Shown: positions 42,001 to 49,300, counted from the stretch's first letter. The stretch: DNA of 64,000 nucleotides from Monarcha castaneiventris obscurior (GCA_026261815.1 JAMPIT010000174.1:5394001-5458000), one strand, 5' to 3'. Made by a program: numbers and translations. The notes: a model not told the origin generated them from the sequence alone.

Positions 42001-45000
42001 ATACAACAAACTACACAGCTTGTCTTGCAAAGTTCTAGCCTCCTGAGCCCTTCATCTGACACTTCATGTGCATTTTCTTACTTCAAATTATGAAAGGGTT
42101 CTCCATGAATGCTGCAATTACCTGCTGTAAGAAAAGGAAAAACTCAACAACATTGCTTAAGAATGAAAGCATCTGCATGAATAGTTAATCCTTAGTAGCT
42201 ATTCTTGGAAGCATACCCATACTGGCATGCTCCTAAAACACAGCTATATTCTACATAAATTTTTAAAAATCTAGTGCTAGCCGGGTTGAGAGACTAACTT
42301 ATTAACCGTAATGTTTGCACCATGCTTTAAACCTTCCAATTATTGTAAATGAGATGACCAATAGAGCAGCATTTGAAGTTTTAACTGACATGTGTCAGGA
42401 AAAACCATGCTGTACTGCAACAGCAATTAAATTAATATTTTCTGTACCACAATAATTCAGATTTAACCCTAGCACACTGGCAGGGAACTTGCATAAGTAG
42501 ATTAGACTGCTTTCAGTACAATATGCCAGATACAAGGGAGCTCTACTTGTAATTCTTGCTGCCAGGTTAGTACTAGCCTCTACAGGCTTAAACACAGTTT
42601 GTTCTTTCCCCACTCTGTGAAGGGGATGTGATCTCCTCTGCACCACGTTCATTCATATACCTGCATGTAGAACTGAATCTTGTCTCCCCTTCTGTAAAAA
42701 ACAGGAATGATGGCGGTGAATAAGGGGGATTTTAATTACTGAGCAGGCAACATTACCTCAATTTCTAATGTCACAACAAATCAGATGCTAATTGATTTGG
42801 AATGGACCAGGTTACTCCTAGGTTACTCCCTCTAAATAACCACCCATGGCAAAGAGGGAACAAAGGAAGAAATCTGGGAAACCATTCAGGAACTGAAAGA
42901 CGTTTAGCAGAGAGTTAAATTTGTTAACCAGCACTGCTGTCTTGGCAATGATCTGATCACAGTGCCCAAACACCCACAGGGACCTAAGAAAGTATGTGCT
43001 ATTCAAGGCATATCTGGTAGCTGGGGCACTTAAATGAGAGGGAAAAACCCACACAAGCAATCAGCCAGCCTGTAAACTGAGTCCAAACTAGTTCAAATTA
43101 AAACACCTTTTGAACAAAAACTCTCAGAAACCACTGAGAATTCAAAGGAAAATATAACTCCTTCCATCTCCAGAGTCCTCCAACCAGGAGCTAGCCGTGT
43201 GCTTTACCCAAACACAGATGGGGATGTTTATTATTGAACTAAATAGGTAAAGCTCGGTTCTAAGATAAAGAATACAAAACGACCTCATCTGACCATCCTT
43301 TCTGTCTTTTACAGATTTTTTTTTTTTTAATACGTGTAGTAAGGCATGTGAGGTGTTGGGACTAAGTGCCACTGCACAATCTGCGGCCTGGGACTGAACA
43401 CTCACTTCATCTGCTGGAAGTGCAACAGAGGATGATGCTCTTCCTGGCAGATGGTCAGGGCTCTGCAACCACAAGCTTTTATGACAAGGCTTTTTACTCT
43501 GCAATCTCCATCTGTATCAAGTGTTTGCACACGCTTGTCAGGTTCAGATACATACCTAAAGAAGAGGCACCTCATGCGCACATTTTTAAGTGCACTGCAA
43601 ACTCATGAAGCACAGAAGGGTCCTTCATTCATCTGACTGCACTGTGCTGTTGTAATAGACAGATCTTTCCTTAATGCCTCCATAATGACTAATACACCAG
43701 ACAGGGGCAGGGGGAGGGAAGTAGAGAGGGGCAGAGATGAAATCTTTGTCTAGGGAATGGCAGACAATGAAGATGCAGGTAAGTGGACTAGGACTCTAAT
43801 TCTGCCTGCCTATGTTTAGTTCCAAGCCAGCAATCTTGCTCTTTCAAGACCATGAGTTCTGTACCCAGATTTTAATAGAAACAGTGAAGGAACAGAAGTG
43901 GAAGCACAGTACAGCTCACATCTATCTGAAAAGAAAGGCAGCCTAACTTCCATTTACACAGAAAACTTGCATTTGTTTTTGTGTGCTTTCAACAGTTTCC
44001 CAAAGGTATTAAACAGGAAGAAACCAATAAGACTTGGTCTTCTCATGATCAGTGTAACACAAGTATAATACTAAGTTGCTTACAAAGCCTATAAAAGAAA
44101 AACACCCTGTACAATCATTTTAAGCTATGAGTTTTAGGCACTGAATTAAAACCAATTCAGGCACAATTCAGCTATATAATCTCAATAAGAAACAGACAAA
44201 TAATTCAGAATTGCACCATTCACATAACCTCAGCCACCACTACTTTAATATTGATTTAAATATATAAGCATTACTTTCTTCACTCTTGGCACCGCTGCAG
44301 CACAGGGGATTATTTTTCCCTTCATTTTACAGATGGGCAGCAGCGCTTAGTGGGCAGATGCCTGTGAGGGCCAACCGCTAATCCCTCAAACTTCCCATCT
44401 GAAATTTATCCCTCATACGTTAGACCTCTTTCCAATTTGCTTATTTTGCTTGTATCTGTAACACAGTTGCTGCTCTTAGGCTGCTCCAGCATCACACTGG
44501 GTTTGGAGCACCCAAACATCAGGAGTGGGGCAGAACAAGTTTGATACCATTGCTGCTTCCCTCTCTCCCTTTCTCTCTGATTTTAAAGAACTGCACTCAA
44601 ATGTGTCCCAAGGACTTAGATCACAACAGCCTACTGCAGTATGTAACCAGCCAGAAAGCAAAGAGTTTCTCCAAGTTCCCTTGGAGCGGACAGAGCTCAA
44701 CATTTTGAGAAAACAGAAACCATCACTGCAGATGCTAAGGCTTCATAAGTATTCAAAACTACAGGTTTACCTTGCTGTTCCCTCAGCTACCCTCCATACC
44801 ATCCAGGAGCTACCATTCCCCTGCAGAAACACATAAAACAGTATCTGGAGTTTCAGGCAGATCTTTCTGTAGCCTCTAGCTCTGCCATCCAGACGCTTTT
44901 GATTAAATACAAAAGGCATCTAATACATACCCACACAAAACATAAAACCCTAGGTTAAATGAAAATAAGACAGTATTTACCTATAAAAAACTCACAAAGT

Positions 45001-46389
45001 ACCACGTTGGAAGGGCAGCAGTAGAGATTAGTCCCAGTATACACAATACTTACATCTTAACAAATGACAGATGTCTTCCGTAGAATAAGAATAAAGGAAT
45101 AGCTTTTAACAGACTTCCTCGTCTGAGAAGCTTGAGGATTTACATATAACAGACTTTTTGTGACCAAAACATGCTCTGTCATTACCACCTGTTTGTTCCA
45201 TGATCATAGGAAAAACATTCTGGCAAAAAAGCTCTCCGTAAGCAGGACTGTATGTGGTACCAGGCGAGCCCATTTAAATTTTAAAAAGCTAACAGCTACA
45301 GAACCGGATACAAGCTGCCAACCCCAAAGGAGCTGCAGAAGCATATACAGTTTGAAATCTTTTAGTTTACAACTTGCTGTAAGCAAGCTCCCTGCTCCTA
45401 GAAATGAGCCTTCAGACAACAGTCTGATCACATTTTGGGGATAAAAACTGCACAGTTAGTTTTCATAGGGTTATATAAATTCTGAATTCCAAGTCACTTC
45501 TACAATACAATTATATAGAAAAATCTAAATTTATACTGTAGCCCTCCAAGATTATGGATCCACAGCCATTTTTTAACAGTTAAAGAAGGATTTTATTTTA
45601 CTTTTTTAACCATTTAACTTTTCCTGAAGCAGTGTCTTTGAAAAAGGTAGGCCTGCCTTGGTGCTTCTGCTTACAAGCACCAAAACATTTTAGCACTGCC
45701 TTCATAGGTTTAAGCCAGCTCTAACAGCATGGAAGCACTACTGCATACAACTGCAGCGGAGAAGGAGGTGGTGTGACCCTCTAACACTAATGAAGCAACC
45801 AGAAATCTTATCTTTAAAGTCCTGGACAGTGTCATTTGAGCAGATCAGAGCTCCTCAGACCGAAAAGCTGCCTTTTCTTTTTCACATGTTCATTAGTAAT
45901 TCAACAAAATAAAAACCAAAAAGCATTTGGAAGCACATCAAAAGTTAACAAACCTGTCAACTTACAATACCTAAAATTAAAAATAGGGACAGGGAACCCT
46001 AATATCAAGAAATTAATTGATCTTTCCACAAAATGGAGGCCTATTAGGGGAAAGTTACTTCCTAGTCCACAAATCTTCAAGTGTTACAACTGTAATATAA
46101 GGATAAAGAATTAGTAATTTATCTTTTTACCTGAAAACTACAAAACATAATATAACAATACTTAAATTGAGTACTTACAGGGTCTCTCAGCTCTTCATTG
46201 TCTCGAGCTGACGTTCGAGGTATCTTCACCGGGATTTCATCTCCACATTCAGTGTCTGAAGCATTTGGAGACTCTGCTAAATCAAGGAACTCATCTCTCT
46301 TGTGACCTCTGAACCTTATTTTGTCCAACTTCTTTAGCATGTTCAGCACTGCACTTTTCTGCTTTACCTTAACATGACGGTTGGAGTCT
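1..46389 (-). CDS. GRAMD4: GRAMD4, GRAM domain-containing protein 4 (gene span, 3' end cut by window)
   Basis: Eighteen minus-strand exons (listed separately) join in continuous phase to about 561 codons from the ATG at 46340. Seen: every complete exon has GT donor and AG acceptor, and the translation runs N-terminal charged segment (1-54), coiled coil (about 75-135), Gln/Ala linker (136-160), conserved block (165-210), hydrophobic stretch 1 (about 234-269), hydrophobic stretch 2 (about 337-376), basic loop and GRAM domain (about 446-528). Family knowledge: GRAMD4 is an E2F1-induced, pro-apoptotic membrane protein reported at mitochondria and ER, acting in p73-linked apoptosis and also implicated in restraining TLR9 signalling; GRAM domains are PH-like lipid- or protein-binding folds at membranes. 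The usual length is about 578 residues, so about 16 C-terminal residues and the 3' UTR are missing. No frameshift or stop was seen. The promoter is not in view. Assignment to GRAMD4 is firm; species is not resolved. Confidence 0.96.
612..680 (-). CDS. GRAMD4: GRAMD4 exon, GRAM domain C-terminal strands (residues 523-545)
   Basis: A 69-nt exon of exactly 23 codons, phase 0 at both ends. The translation starts YKVLSVLPGSGMGI and ends STPSTQK. The acceptor follows a long T-tract (A-run on the plus strand at 682-694); the donor is AAA|GTAAGT. The Gly-rich turn PGSGMG is a GRAMD4 family signature. Flanking introns are about 0.56 kb (downstream) and 1.67 kb (upstream). Confidence 0.95.
681..2353 (-). 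other. GRAMD4 intron holding a CR1 end and a GC-richer patch
   Basis: Intron of 1,673 bases. It holds a truncated CR1 end at about 1138-1235 (separate entry) and a locally GC-richer patch at about 840-1060. Reading both strands, I see no further exon; short open frames over the GC-rich patch overlap on both strands and look like compositional by-products. Confidence 0.7.
1138..1235 (-). mobile_element. CR1 LINE 3' end fragment, minus orientation
   Basis: The plus strand begins ATCATAGAGTCATAGAATCA, the reverse complement of the CR1 3' terminal ATTCTATGAT repeat. It continues with diverged CR1 tail sequence (AAGGTTGAAAAAGAGCTCC, then CCAACTAAACCACAGCACCC). Only about 100 bases remain, as is usual for 5'-truncated CR1 copies. 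It lies in a GRAMD4 intron in the sense orientation of the gene. Confidence 0.75.
2354..2438 (-). CDS. GRAMD4: GRAMD4 exon, central GRAM domain (residues 494-522)
   Basis: An 85-nt exon: one base completing the Asn494 codon, then 28 codons, ending at a codon boundary before GTATGT. It encodes YLCFESSKSG through KVIKLSDITDIQK. The YLCFES motif followed by a basic SKRNK loop and I-x-L-x-DI is the characteristic GRAM-domain core (beta strands around a PH-like fold). Acceptor is TTTTCAG. Confidence 0.96.
2439..3495 (-). other. GRAMD4 intron, no further feature seen
   Basis: Intron of 1,057 bases between two GRAM-domain exons. It is AT-rich unique-looking sequence; I saw no repeat family or exon-like segment. 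Confidence 0.7.
3496..3589 (-). CDS. GRAMD4: GRAMD4 exon, N-terminal half of GRAM domain (residues 463-493)
   Basis: A 94-nt exon with two leading and two trailing split-codon bases around 30 codons. It encodes CENGWRCCLINRDRK, then MPTDYIRNGVLYVTE. The cysteine pair WRCC and the GVLYVTE strand are typical of the GRAMD4 GRAM domain. Acceptor is CTTTTTCAG; donor is GAAAA|GTGAGT. Confidence 0.96.
3590..4036 (-). other. GRAMD4 intron, no further feature seen
   Basis: Intron of 447 bases, AT-rich, with a short plus-strand A-run near 3776-3784. No repeat or coding feature recognised. Confidence 0.65.
4037..4184 (-). CDS. GRAMD4: GRAMD4 exon, basic/Ser loop and start of GRAM domain (residues 414-462)
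   Basis: A 148-nt exon: 49 codons plus one base. It encodes LQTAASRSYVGSSAPTG, an acidic DEDTSRFH segment, then KRGNFHEVFNLSENERPLP, where the GRAM domain begins (about residue 446). The Ser/Thr-rich stretch is a plausible flexible cytosolic linker between membrane region and GRAM domain (inference). Acceptor is TTTTTCTGCAG; donor is CCAG|GTATGA. Confidence 0.95.
4185..7950 (-). other. GRAMD4 intron of 3.8 kb, unique-looking
   Basis: Intron between the basic-loop exon and the second membrane exon. AT-rich, with short A- and T-runs (for example plus-strand A-run at 4273-4284). I recognised no transposon remnant, no second gene and no exon-like segment. Confidence 0.65.
7951..8105 (-). CDS. 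GRAMD4: GRAMD4 exon, end of second membrane region and basic loop (residues 362-413)
   Basis: A 155-nt exon: two leading bases then 51 codons ending CGG|GTAAGG. It encodes LYAGIKFFLIDFVFKRCP, then RLRAKYDTPYIIW and TDPQLKERSNATVSRR. The first 15 residues complete a hydrophobic segment; the following KRCPRLRAKY is strongly basic and likely cytosolic by the positive-inside rule (inference). This is one of the most conserved parts of the family. Confidence 0.97.
8106..9320 (-). other. GRAMD4 intron, no further feature seen
   Basis: Intron of 1,215 bases inside the second membrane region. No recognisable repeat or additional exon on either strand. Confidence 0.65.
9321..9430 (-). CDS. GRAMD4: GRAMD4 exon, second hydrophobic membrane region (residues 325-361)
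   Basis: A 110-nt exon: one base, 36 codons, one base. It encodes LFMWVQPEITQKLYFAL, then WAAFIASCFLPYRILGLAL. The Trp/Phe/Ala/Leu-rich run continues in the next exon as GLYAGIKFFLIDF, giving either one long or two short membrane passages around a PYR turn, which suggests a hairpin-like insertion (inference). The upstream intron is only 99 bases. Confidence 0.96.
9530..9573 (-). CDS. GRAMD4: GRAMD4 short exon (44 nt, residues 311-325)
   Basis: Encodes NLFGKMADILEKFK plus two bases of Asn325. It is an amphipathic, Lys/Glu-containing helix leading into the second membrane region. Acceptor is TTATGCAG; donor is AAAAA|GTAAGT. Both flanking phases fit their neighbours exactly. Confidence 0.95.
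9574..10896 (-). other. GRAMD4 intron, no further feature seen
   Basis: Intron of 1,323 bases. Contains ordinary AT-rich sequence; no repeat family or extra exon recognised. Confidence 0.65.
10897..10968 (-). CDS. GRAMD4: GRAMD4 exon (72 nt, residues 287-310)
   Basis: Exactly 24 codons, phase 0 on both sides: EHPKEDLTVSEKFQ, then LVLDVAQKAQ. This predicted helical segment lies between the two hydrophobic regions. Acceptor is TTGCCTAAG. The donor reads CAG|GTACTG, weaker than the GTAAGT consensus at most other exons of this gene. Being a multiple of three, the exon could be skipped without frameshift. Confidence 0.96.
10969..11799 (-). other. GRAMD4 intron carrying a CR1 copy
   Basis: Intron of 831 bases; roughly 330 bases of it is the CR1 fragment at about 11171-11503. 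A T-run lies at 11752-11765. No other feature recognised. Confidence 0.7.
11171..11503 (+). mobile_element. CR1 LINE fragment, plus orientation
   Basis: Contains the well-known CR1 tail order: TATCACTCTCTACAACTATC, then GGTAACAAGTGACAGGTCA, then GAGGAAATGGCCTCAAACTG, then GAAACAGGCTGCCCAGGGAA and GTGGAGTCACCATCCTTAGA. It lacks the intact terminal ATTCTATG repeats and has several small indels, so it is an old, inactive copy. It sits antisense to GRAMD4. Confidence 0.88.
11800..11848 (-). CDS. GRAMD4: GRAMD4 exon (49 nt, residues 270-286)
   Basis: One base finishing Arg270, then 16 codons: GWRIQWSIVPEVSEQM. The Trp-rich GWRIQWSIVPEV block directly after the first hydrophobic stretch is conserved in the family. 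Donor is ATG|GTAGGT; acceptor is ATTTCTAG. Confidence 0.95.
11849..12761 (-). other. GRAMD4 intron, no further feature seen
   Basis: Intron of 913 bases. A short plus-strand C-run lies near 12302-12308. Nothing else recognised. Confidence 0.65.
12762..12853 (-). CDS. GRAMD4: GRAMD4 exon, first hydrophobic membrane region (residues 240-269)
   Basis: A 92-nt exon: 30 codons plus two bases. It encodes IYINAVWHGWAIPMFLFL, then AILRLSLNYLIA. Together with the end of the preceding exon (TSAIAFI) it forms the first membrane region. The aromatic AVWHGWAIP motif is a family signature. Acceptor is AATCTACAG; donor is CCAG|GTATTT. Confidence 0.96.
12854..14403 (-). other. GRAMD4 intron, no further feature seen
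   Basis: Intron of 1,550 bases inside the first membrane region. Contains an A-run at about 13143-13155; no recognisable transposon or exon. Confidence 0.65.
14404..14495 (-). CDS. GRAMD4: GRAMD4 exon entering first membrane region (residues 209-239)
   Basis: Two bases completing Lys209, then 30 codons: RGAKPVTNFVKNLSALS, then DWYSIYTSAIAFI. The basic RGAKPVTNFVKN patch precedes the hydrophobic segment. Acceptor is TCTGTTTAG; donor is ATT|GTAAGT. Exon length and phases match the neighbouring microexon and membrane exon. Confidence 0.95.
14496..15770 (-). other. GRAMD4 intron with a short CR1-tail relic
   Basis: Intron of 1,275 bases. It contains a probable CR1 tail relic at about 14903-14945 (separate entry). 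The GC-richer part after it (to about 15360) gives chance open frames with no family resemblance that I can see. Confidence 0.6.
14903..14945 (-). mobile_element. Short CR1 3' tail relic, minus orientation
   Basis: TTAGAATCACAGAATGAGTT followed by GGTGGGAAAAGTCCC resembles the reverse-complemented CR1 end (AGAATCACAGAATGG..GGTTGGAAGGGACC). Only about 40 bases are recognisable; the following sequence is too diverged to assign. Confidence 0.5.
15771..15796 (-). CDS. GRAMD4: GRAMD4 microexon (26 nt, residues 200-208)
   Basis: One base finishing Arg200, eight codons (LTENMRRL) and one base of Lys209. Acceptor is TATTTTTCAG; donor is TTAA|GTAAGT, a strong site. The LTENMRRLK string is exactly what the family has between the preceding ..PLSARR and the following RGAKPV, so the microexon is secure despite its size. 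Confidence 0.95.
15797..16278 (-). other. GRAMD4 intron, no further feature seen
   Basis: Intron of 482 bases, AT-rich, with no repeat or exon recognised. Confidence 0.65.
16279..16411 (-). CDS. GRAMD4: GRAMD4 exon, conserved aromatic/acidic block (residues 156-200)
   Basis: A 133-nt exon with two leading and two trailing split-codon bases around 43 codons. It encodes KRSHTVCSRLQKWFCDKF, GEYLEDFRFQPEEN, then TVETEEPLSAR. The RLQKWF..FGEY..DFRFQPEENT block is strongly conserved in the family; the first eight residues are a variable linker. Acceptor is CTTTTACAG; a second AG 18 bases into the exon (395-394 of the 16,000 block) is in frame. A longer open frame across 16256-16597 reads this exon in the wrong frame. 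Confidence 0.94.
16965..16995. repeat. (TG)n microsatellite, interrupted
   Basis: About eleven TG units, one C interruption, then about four more. Likely length-polymorphic. It is on the plus strand; the transcript would carry (CA)n, a possible binding tract for hnRNP L-type regulators (inference). Confidence 0.92.
18197..18240. repeat. Perfect 22-bp tandem duplication
   Basis: The unit GGTCATTCATATTCAGCTTC+TT occurs twice head to tail with no mismatch (18197-18218 and 18219-18240). It lies 100 bases from the exon donor at 18340, in the intron. Identity of the copies implies a recent slippage or duplication event. Confidence 0.95.
18340..18401 (-). CDS. GRAMD4: GRAMD4 exon, Gln/Ala-rich linker (residues 135-155)
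   Basis: One base finishing Arg135, 20 codons and one trailing base: AEEVPAAQQTAKPQAQANGT. It is a low-complexity linker with Gln/Ala/Pro after the coiled coil, as in other vertebrate GRAMD4 proteins (with sequence drift). Acceptor is TTCGTTGCAG; donor is ACAG|GTGAGC. Confidence 0.93.
18402..24734 (-). other. GRAMD4 intron of 6.3 kb with a CR1 end
   Basis: Holds a clear CR1 3' end at about 23495-23736 and a 15-base A-run at 22184-22198. Several longish open frames (20520-20939 minus, 23774-24196 plus) have no splice context or family signature. Nothing else recognised. Confidence 0.65.
23495..23736 (+). mobile_element. CR1 LINE 3' end, plus orientation
   Basis: Very recognisable CR1 tail: TAGGAAAAATTTCTTCACCA, CACTGGAACAGGCTACCAAG, GTGGTTGAGTCACCATCCCT, TGGTTTAGTGGTGGACTCGG, TTGATGATCTTAAAGGTCTT, ending AATAATTCTATGATCC. 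It is 5'-truncated and best preserved of the CR1 copies here. An open frame through it (KHWNRLPREVVESPSLEVF) is the usual tail translation shared by CR1 copies, not a host gene. It lies antisense to GRAMD4. Confidence 0.95.
24735..24855 (-). CDS. GRAMD4: GRAMD4 exon, coiled coil second half (residues 95-135)
   Basis: A 121-nt exon with two leading and two trailing split-codon bases around 39 codons: EELRKLREETNAETLRQ, ELEKERQRRLELEQRV, NEVLKT. The heptad-like Leu spacing with Glu/Arg/Lys marks a coiled coil, probably for self-association or partner binding (inference). The acceptor is preceded by a (TTC)n pyrimidine tract (plus-strand GAA repeat, 24866-24880). Confidence 0.96.
28030..28170. 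repeat. Degenerate repeated motif (TTGGCTGCT-like, three copies)
   Basis: CATTGGCTGCTAT (near 28039), TGTTGGCTATTCT (near 28117) and TATTGGCTGCTGAA (near 28157) recur. The last two are preceded by related A-rich pieces: AAAATAAAAATTGGCC (near 28080) upstream of one and AAAAATAGAAATTAGCAGC (near 28135) upstream of the other. This looks like an old internal repeat, possibly part of a decayed transposable element or LTR spanning more of 27,700-28,550. I cannot name a family. Confidence 0.4.
32240..32350 (+). mobile_element. Possible diverged CR1 internal relic
   Basis: GAGTACTGTGCTGCAATTTG followed by GTTCATCAGTCCCATGACAAG resembles the CR1 segment around GAGTACTGTGTCCAGTTCTGGGCTC..CAGTAC. The match is short and diverged, so it could be chance. 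Confidence 0.3.
36644..36669. repeat. Perfect 13-bp tandem duplication
   Basis: GCAATGTATCTTT occurs twice in a row without mismatch, intronic. Confidence 0.9.
37838..37958 (-). CDS. GRAMD4: GRAMD4 exon, coiled coil first half (residues 55-95)
   Basis: A 121-nt exon: 40 codons plus one base. It encodes AGPGTIIMASGVQDFN, RTESDRLNEIKGHLEIAL, LEKHFL. It starts at phase 0, directly continuing ..ELRDP from the N-terminal exon. Acceptor is TTTTCTTATAG; donor is TTTTTAC|GTAAGT. Because its entry phase is 0, it is also in frame with the candidate alternative exon at 41138-41219. An internal Met (IIMAS) could serve as a downstream start. Confidence 0.96.
40015..40052. repeat. Perfect 19-bp tandem duplication
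   Basis: TGCCTCTGCTTAAATATTT is repeated head to tail (40015-40033, 40034-40052), followed by an ATAAATAAATAAA stretch. Intronic. Confidence 0.9.
41138..41219 (-). CDS. Candidate alternative N-terminal exon of GRAMD4 (82 nt)
   Basis: On the minus strand CATTTTCAG precedes A GGG CTC CTG, and the segment ends TTT ACG|GTGAGT, a strong donor. In the phase set by the following GRAMD4 exon it encodes GLLCQILSKLERQK, EKQKSVEAFKAFT (27 codons, no stop), a charged helical stretch ready to join AGPGT.. in frame. One leading base completes a codon from an upstream exon, the same entry phase as the exon at 46179-46389. Against it: a second frame is also open, the acceptor tract is only moderate, and I cannot confirm homologues or transcripts. 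It may be a mutually exclusive exon, or a chance exon-like segment. Confidence 0.5.
42809..42830. repeat. 11-bp tandem duplication, one mismatch
   Basis: AGGTTACTCCT is followed by AGGTTACTCCC. Minor intronic duplication. Confidence 0.8.
46179..46340 (-). CDS. GRAMD4: GRAMD4 first conserved coding exon (residues 1-54)
   Basis: From ATG at 46340 it encodes MLKKLDKIRFRGHKRDEF, LDLAESPNASDTECGDEI, PVKIPRTSARDNEELRDP and ends CCT|GTAAGT at a codon boundary. This is the canonical GRAMD4 N-terminus: a basic start, then an acidic Ser-rich segment that could be phosphorylated (inference). The start was chosen by family position; -3 is A, a favourable initiation context. The exon itself reaches the acceptor TTGCAG at 46390, and the 49 bases between hold an in-frame open extension (see separate entry). 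Confidence 0.95.
46341..46389 (-). other. 5' part of first GRAMD4 exon: in-frame extension or 5' UTR with a minimal uORF
   Basis: Acceptor GATCTTGCAG ends at 46390, so an upstream exon is spliced here. In the GRAMD4 frame the 49 bases are open and read DSNRHVKVKQKSAVLN after one split-codon base, so a longer N-terminus from an upstream exon is possible. If it is instead UTR, it contains ATG TTA AGG TAA (46375 to 46364), a three-codon uORF ending 23 bases before the main ATG. Confidence 0.6.
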
Positions 46390-49300
46390 CTGCAAGATCA
46401 AGAAATCAAGAGTATATTAGAAAGTTTGCAATAAATCTAAATATACACATTCTTATCACTAACTACTCCCAACCATCTTTCAAGTGCCTTCCTGCCACTG
46501 GAGGAAAAACATGCTTAGCTTTTTAACAGGCATTTTTTCCACAGTGTAACAGATGCATGGTTTGTTTTACAGTAGTTGATCATTTGCCTTCTTCCCAGAC
46601 TCTCATGGCCTCTCTCTCCTGGCAGTTTTTAAAGCAAGTCAGAATAGGCACAAAATAACAACCAGCGCTCCAAAGACAGATTAGGAAGTTAGTTGCTAAC
46701 AGGTCACTTGAAACAAAAAAAGTTTAGCTGGTAAGTCAACATTCTTCAATTTGTGATGCTTCTAACCAAAGACAAGAAAAATCCACTAAGCTTCACAAGC
46801 AACTTTTAAATCCCCAGACAAACTACAGCAAGAGAGTAAGGATGCTATCATACCTCCCTACTATCTCAGGCTAAGAAAACAGAAAGTAGCAAGGCTTTAC
46901 TGAAGAAAGCCACAGACAGATCCATGCAGATCTCACCAAAAATTAGACTGCTGAAACAGACCATACACCACATACAGATGTACTGCCAAAATCCCTAAAA
47001 TTACCACAGCTGACAACCTAGTATACCCCTCAAGTTGTACTCCAAGAAGCATTTTGATCTTTAAAAGACAGCAGAAGAAAGCTTAATTCATGTGCGCAAG
47101 TTAACTCTTCGTAGTGGTAGCTTTCCAAGACACTGCACTGTATAATTTCTGATTTAAACCACACTTGCCAAACTGGTCCCATTCAATGAATCACACTCTG
47201 TACCAAAGGTCCCAAGTTCCATCTTTAAAAAAAACAAAAAAAACAAATCCAACAGTTAGTTCCTTGATCCTGTCACTCCAGCAAGCTCCTGCTCTGGCAG
47301 TTAAAACAGCCACAATTATCTCGGCACACAGAGATCCATTTGGAGGATGACGCCATGCTCCAGCAAATGGATTTTTAAAAATTTATTTTGAGGCACTTGT
47401 TTCTGGTACTGTTCTTTTATCCTCTATGGTCAGCACTACCATCCACTTCATTAGAAGTCATGAAGTGCTTAGTCTCATGGCACATCGTCCCAGACACTGG
47501 TGTGAGATGAAAATGCAAAGGTAAACTCAGACAAATGTCACTTCAGGAATAAAACTAAAGAGCAACATAGAAAAACCTTTGGCTACCACAGCCTTTGCAC
47601 CTAAGGCAATTCTCATCTCCCAGGACAAACCTCTTTTCAACAGAGCTCTTCAACTTTCCCTATGGATTCTCCACTTACCCTAACACTCCGGCAGTGACTA
47701 TTCACACCAAGCTCAAACCAGATCATTCCCTTCAAATACGTCTTGTTTGCACCTCTGCAAGTTTTATTAGCACCTTTCAATTAAACACTAATACAAATCC
47801 CTTACAGTACAGCTGGCAAAAAAGCCCCACAAAATTCTTTCTTTATCGGAGATGCTTGAAGTTGCAACCCTGTGTTTAATCTATCACTTATAGAGAAACA
47901 CTTGTGGGAACTCACACCAAGGTTATTTTCTAAGAACAGCTTTTCTTTGAAGTTCTTTTACTTGTCAAAGCTAAGTTTAAAATAGAAACACTTCTTGCTC
48001 ATTCATTGACTATTTGATGAAGAAACTTGTCAGCTATCACATCCAGAAATATCTCTAGGCCTTACTATTAATAGCAACTAGGGAACAAATGGTATGAGGG
48101 AAGTTTAAACCTCTGATAAGCACCAGCACAATTGTATCGCTCTCCCTCCCATCACAACGATCTCCATCTATGTTCAACCAGATTTACACGGCATGGGAGA
48201 GACCTACAGGAAAGCAGCTGTAAACCAAATCCTGTCTGTTCATCATCCACACTGTCACTGCTAATGATACAGCAAGGCATGGAAATAATAAAGCATGGTA
48301 GAGTGTCATTCCTTTTCTGGAGTGGTTGGCAGCCATGAGCCCATAACGATGGAGGACAAGCATGCATCCCATGCCTTCCCTATCCCTCTTAGGGATGGAG
48401 CAGTTACTGCAGATGAGCATTGCTGTCCTGGACAGAAACAGGAGTCCTCAGCATACTCCTGTTAAAACTACATTTATCCACTGCTCCTCAAAGGCCAGGG
48501 CTGGATCTGGACATCTTTCATAGCCTGGTATATTCAGCACTTCCACAGATGGTTCAAGATCAGAATTCAGTTTTCTTTCCCCTTAGCATAAAATCACATT
48601 CACTTACCACAAAAAAAGAAATGAGAAGCATCAAAAATATCTTGAGACAAAGCAATCTCCAACCCTCATCATCAAGCTTTGAATGAAGATTGAAAAAGCC
48701 ACGAGGACAGTGAAAAGGCCCACTGGCATAACCGCCAGGGATGGACATCATTTGGGAAACTGAAATCTAAGCTCCATTCTCATCCCTGGATGGCTCGTGC
48801 ATTTCAGGTCACAGAATAAACTGGGCAAGAGATTACCCATGAACACACATGGTATTTTTTTACTCACAAAACTGATGACTTACCCCTACACATATTACTA
48901 CCTAGCCTTTTAAAAATACAAACCTTTCTTTAAATCACTCCACTGAATTGAGTCAGCTTAAATTCTGAGGCTAGGAAAACATACGTCATGAGGGTCAGTA
49001 TTTTTGCAGGATTATTCAGTAGGTTAACCAGTAAAAGAGAACATGGTAAAGAACCACATTCCAAGGCATTTCTAAAGTGCTTGAAGTACAAGAAGCAGTT
49101 ACATAAAAATAACTTCTCAGTTAAAATTTAAAGATAATAAGATCATTTTGTCTAAAAATTGTTTTGCATGTACCAGGTTCCCAAATTACTTACAGTTATA
49201 TTACATTAACCTAAGCAAAAATGTAAGCTTGCCAACAAGCTCCTATAAAAACTCATTATCTGGCCTCCAGCCAAATGCTGGATCTAAGACAGGCTTTTTA

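Larger units (their letters stand above)
37959..46178 (-). other. GRAMD4 intron of 8.2 kb with a candidate alternative exon and small duplications
   Basis: Holds the exon-like segment at 41138-41219, a 19-bp tandem duplication at 40015-40052, an 11-bp near-perfect duplication at 42809-42830 and an acceptor-donor composite near 42107-42128. No transposon was clearly recognised. Confidence 0.6.

Noticed and set aside
44525..44836. 103-residue plus-strand open frame
   Set aside because: Looks mildly protein-like but has no splice sites, no known family and would sit antisense inside a GRAMD4 intron.
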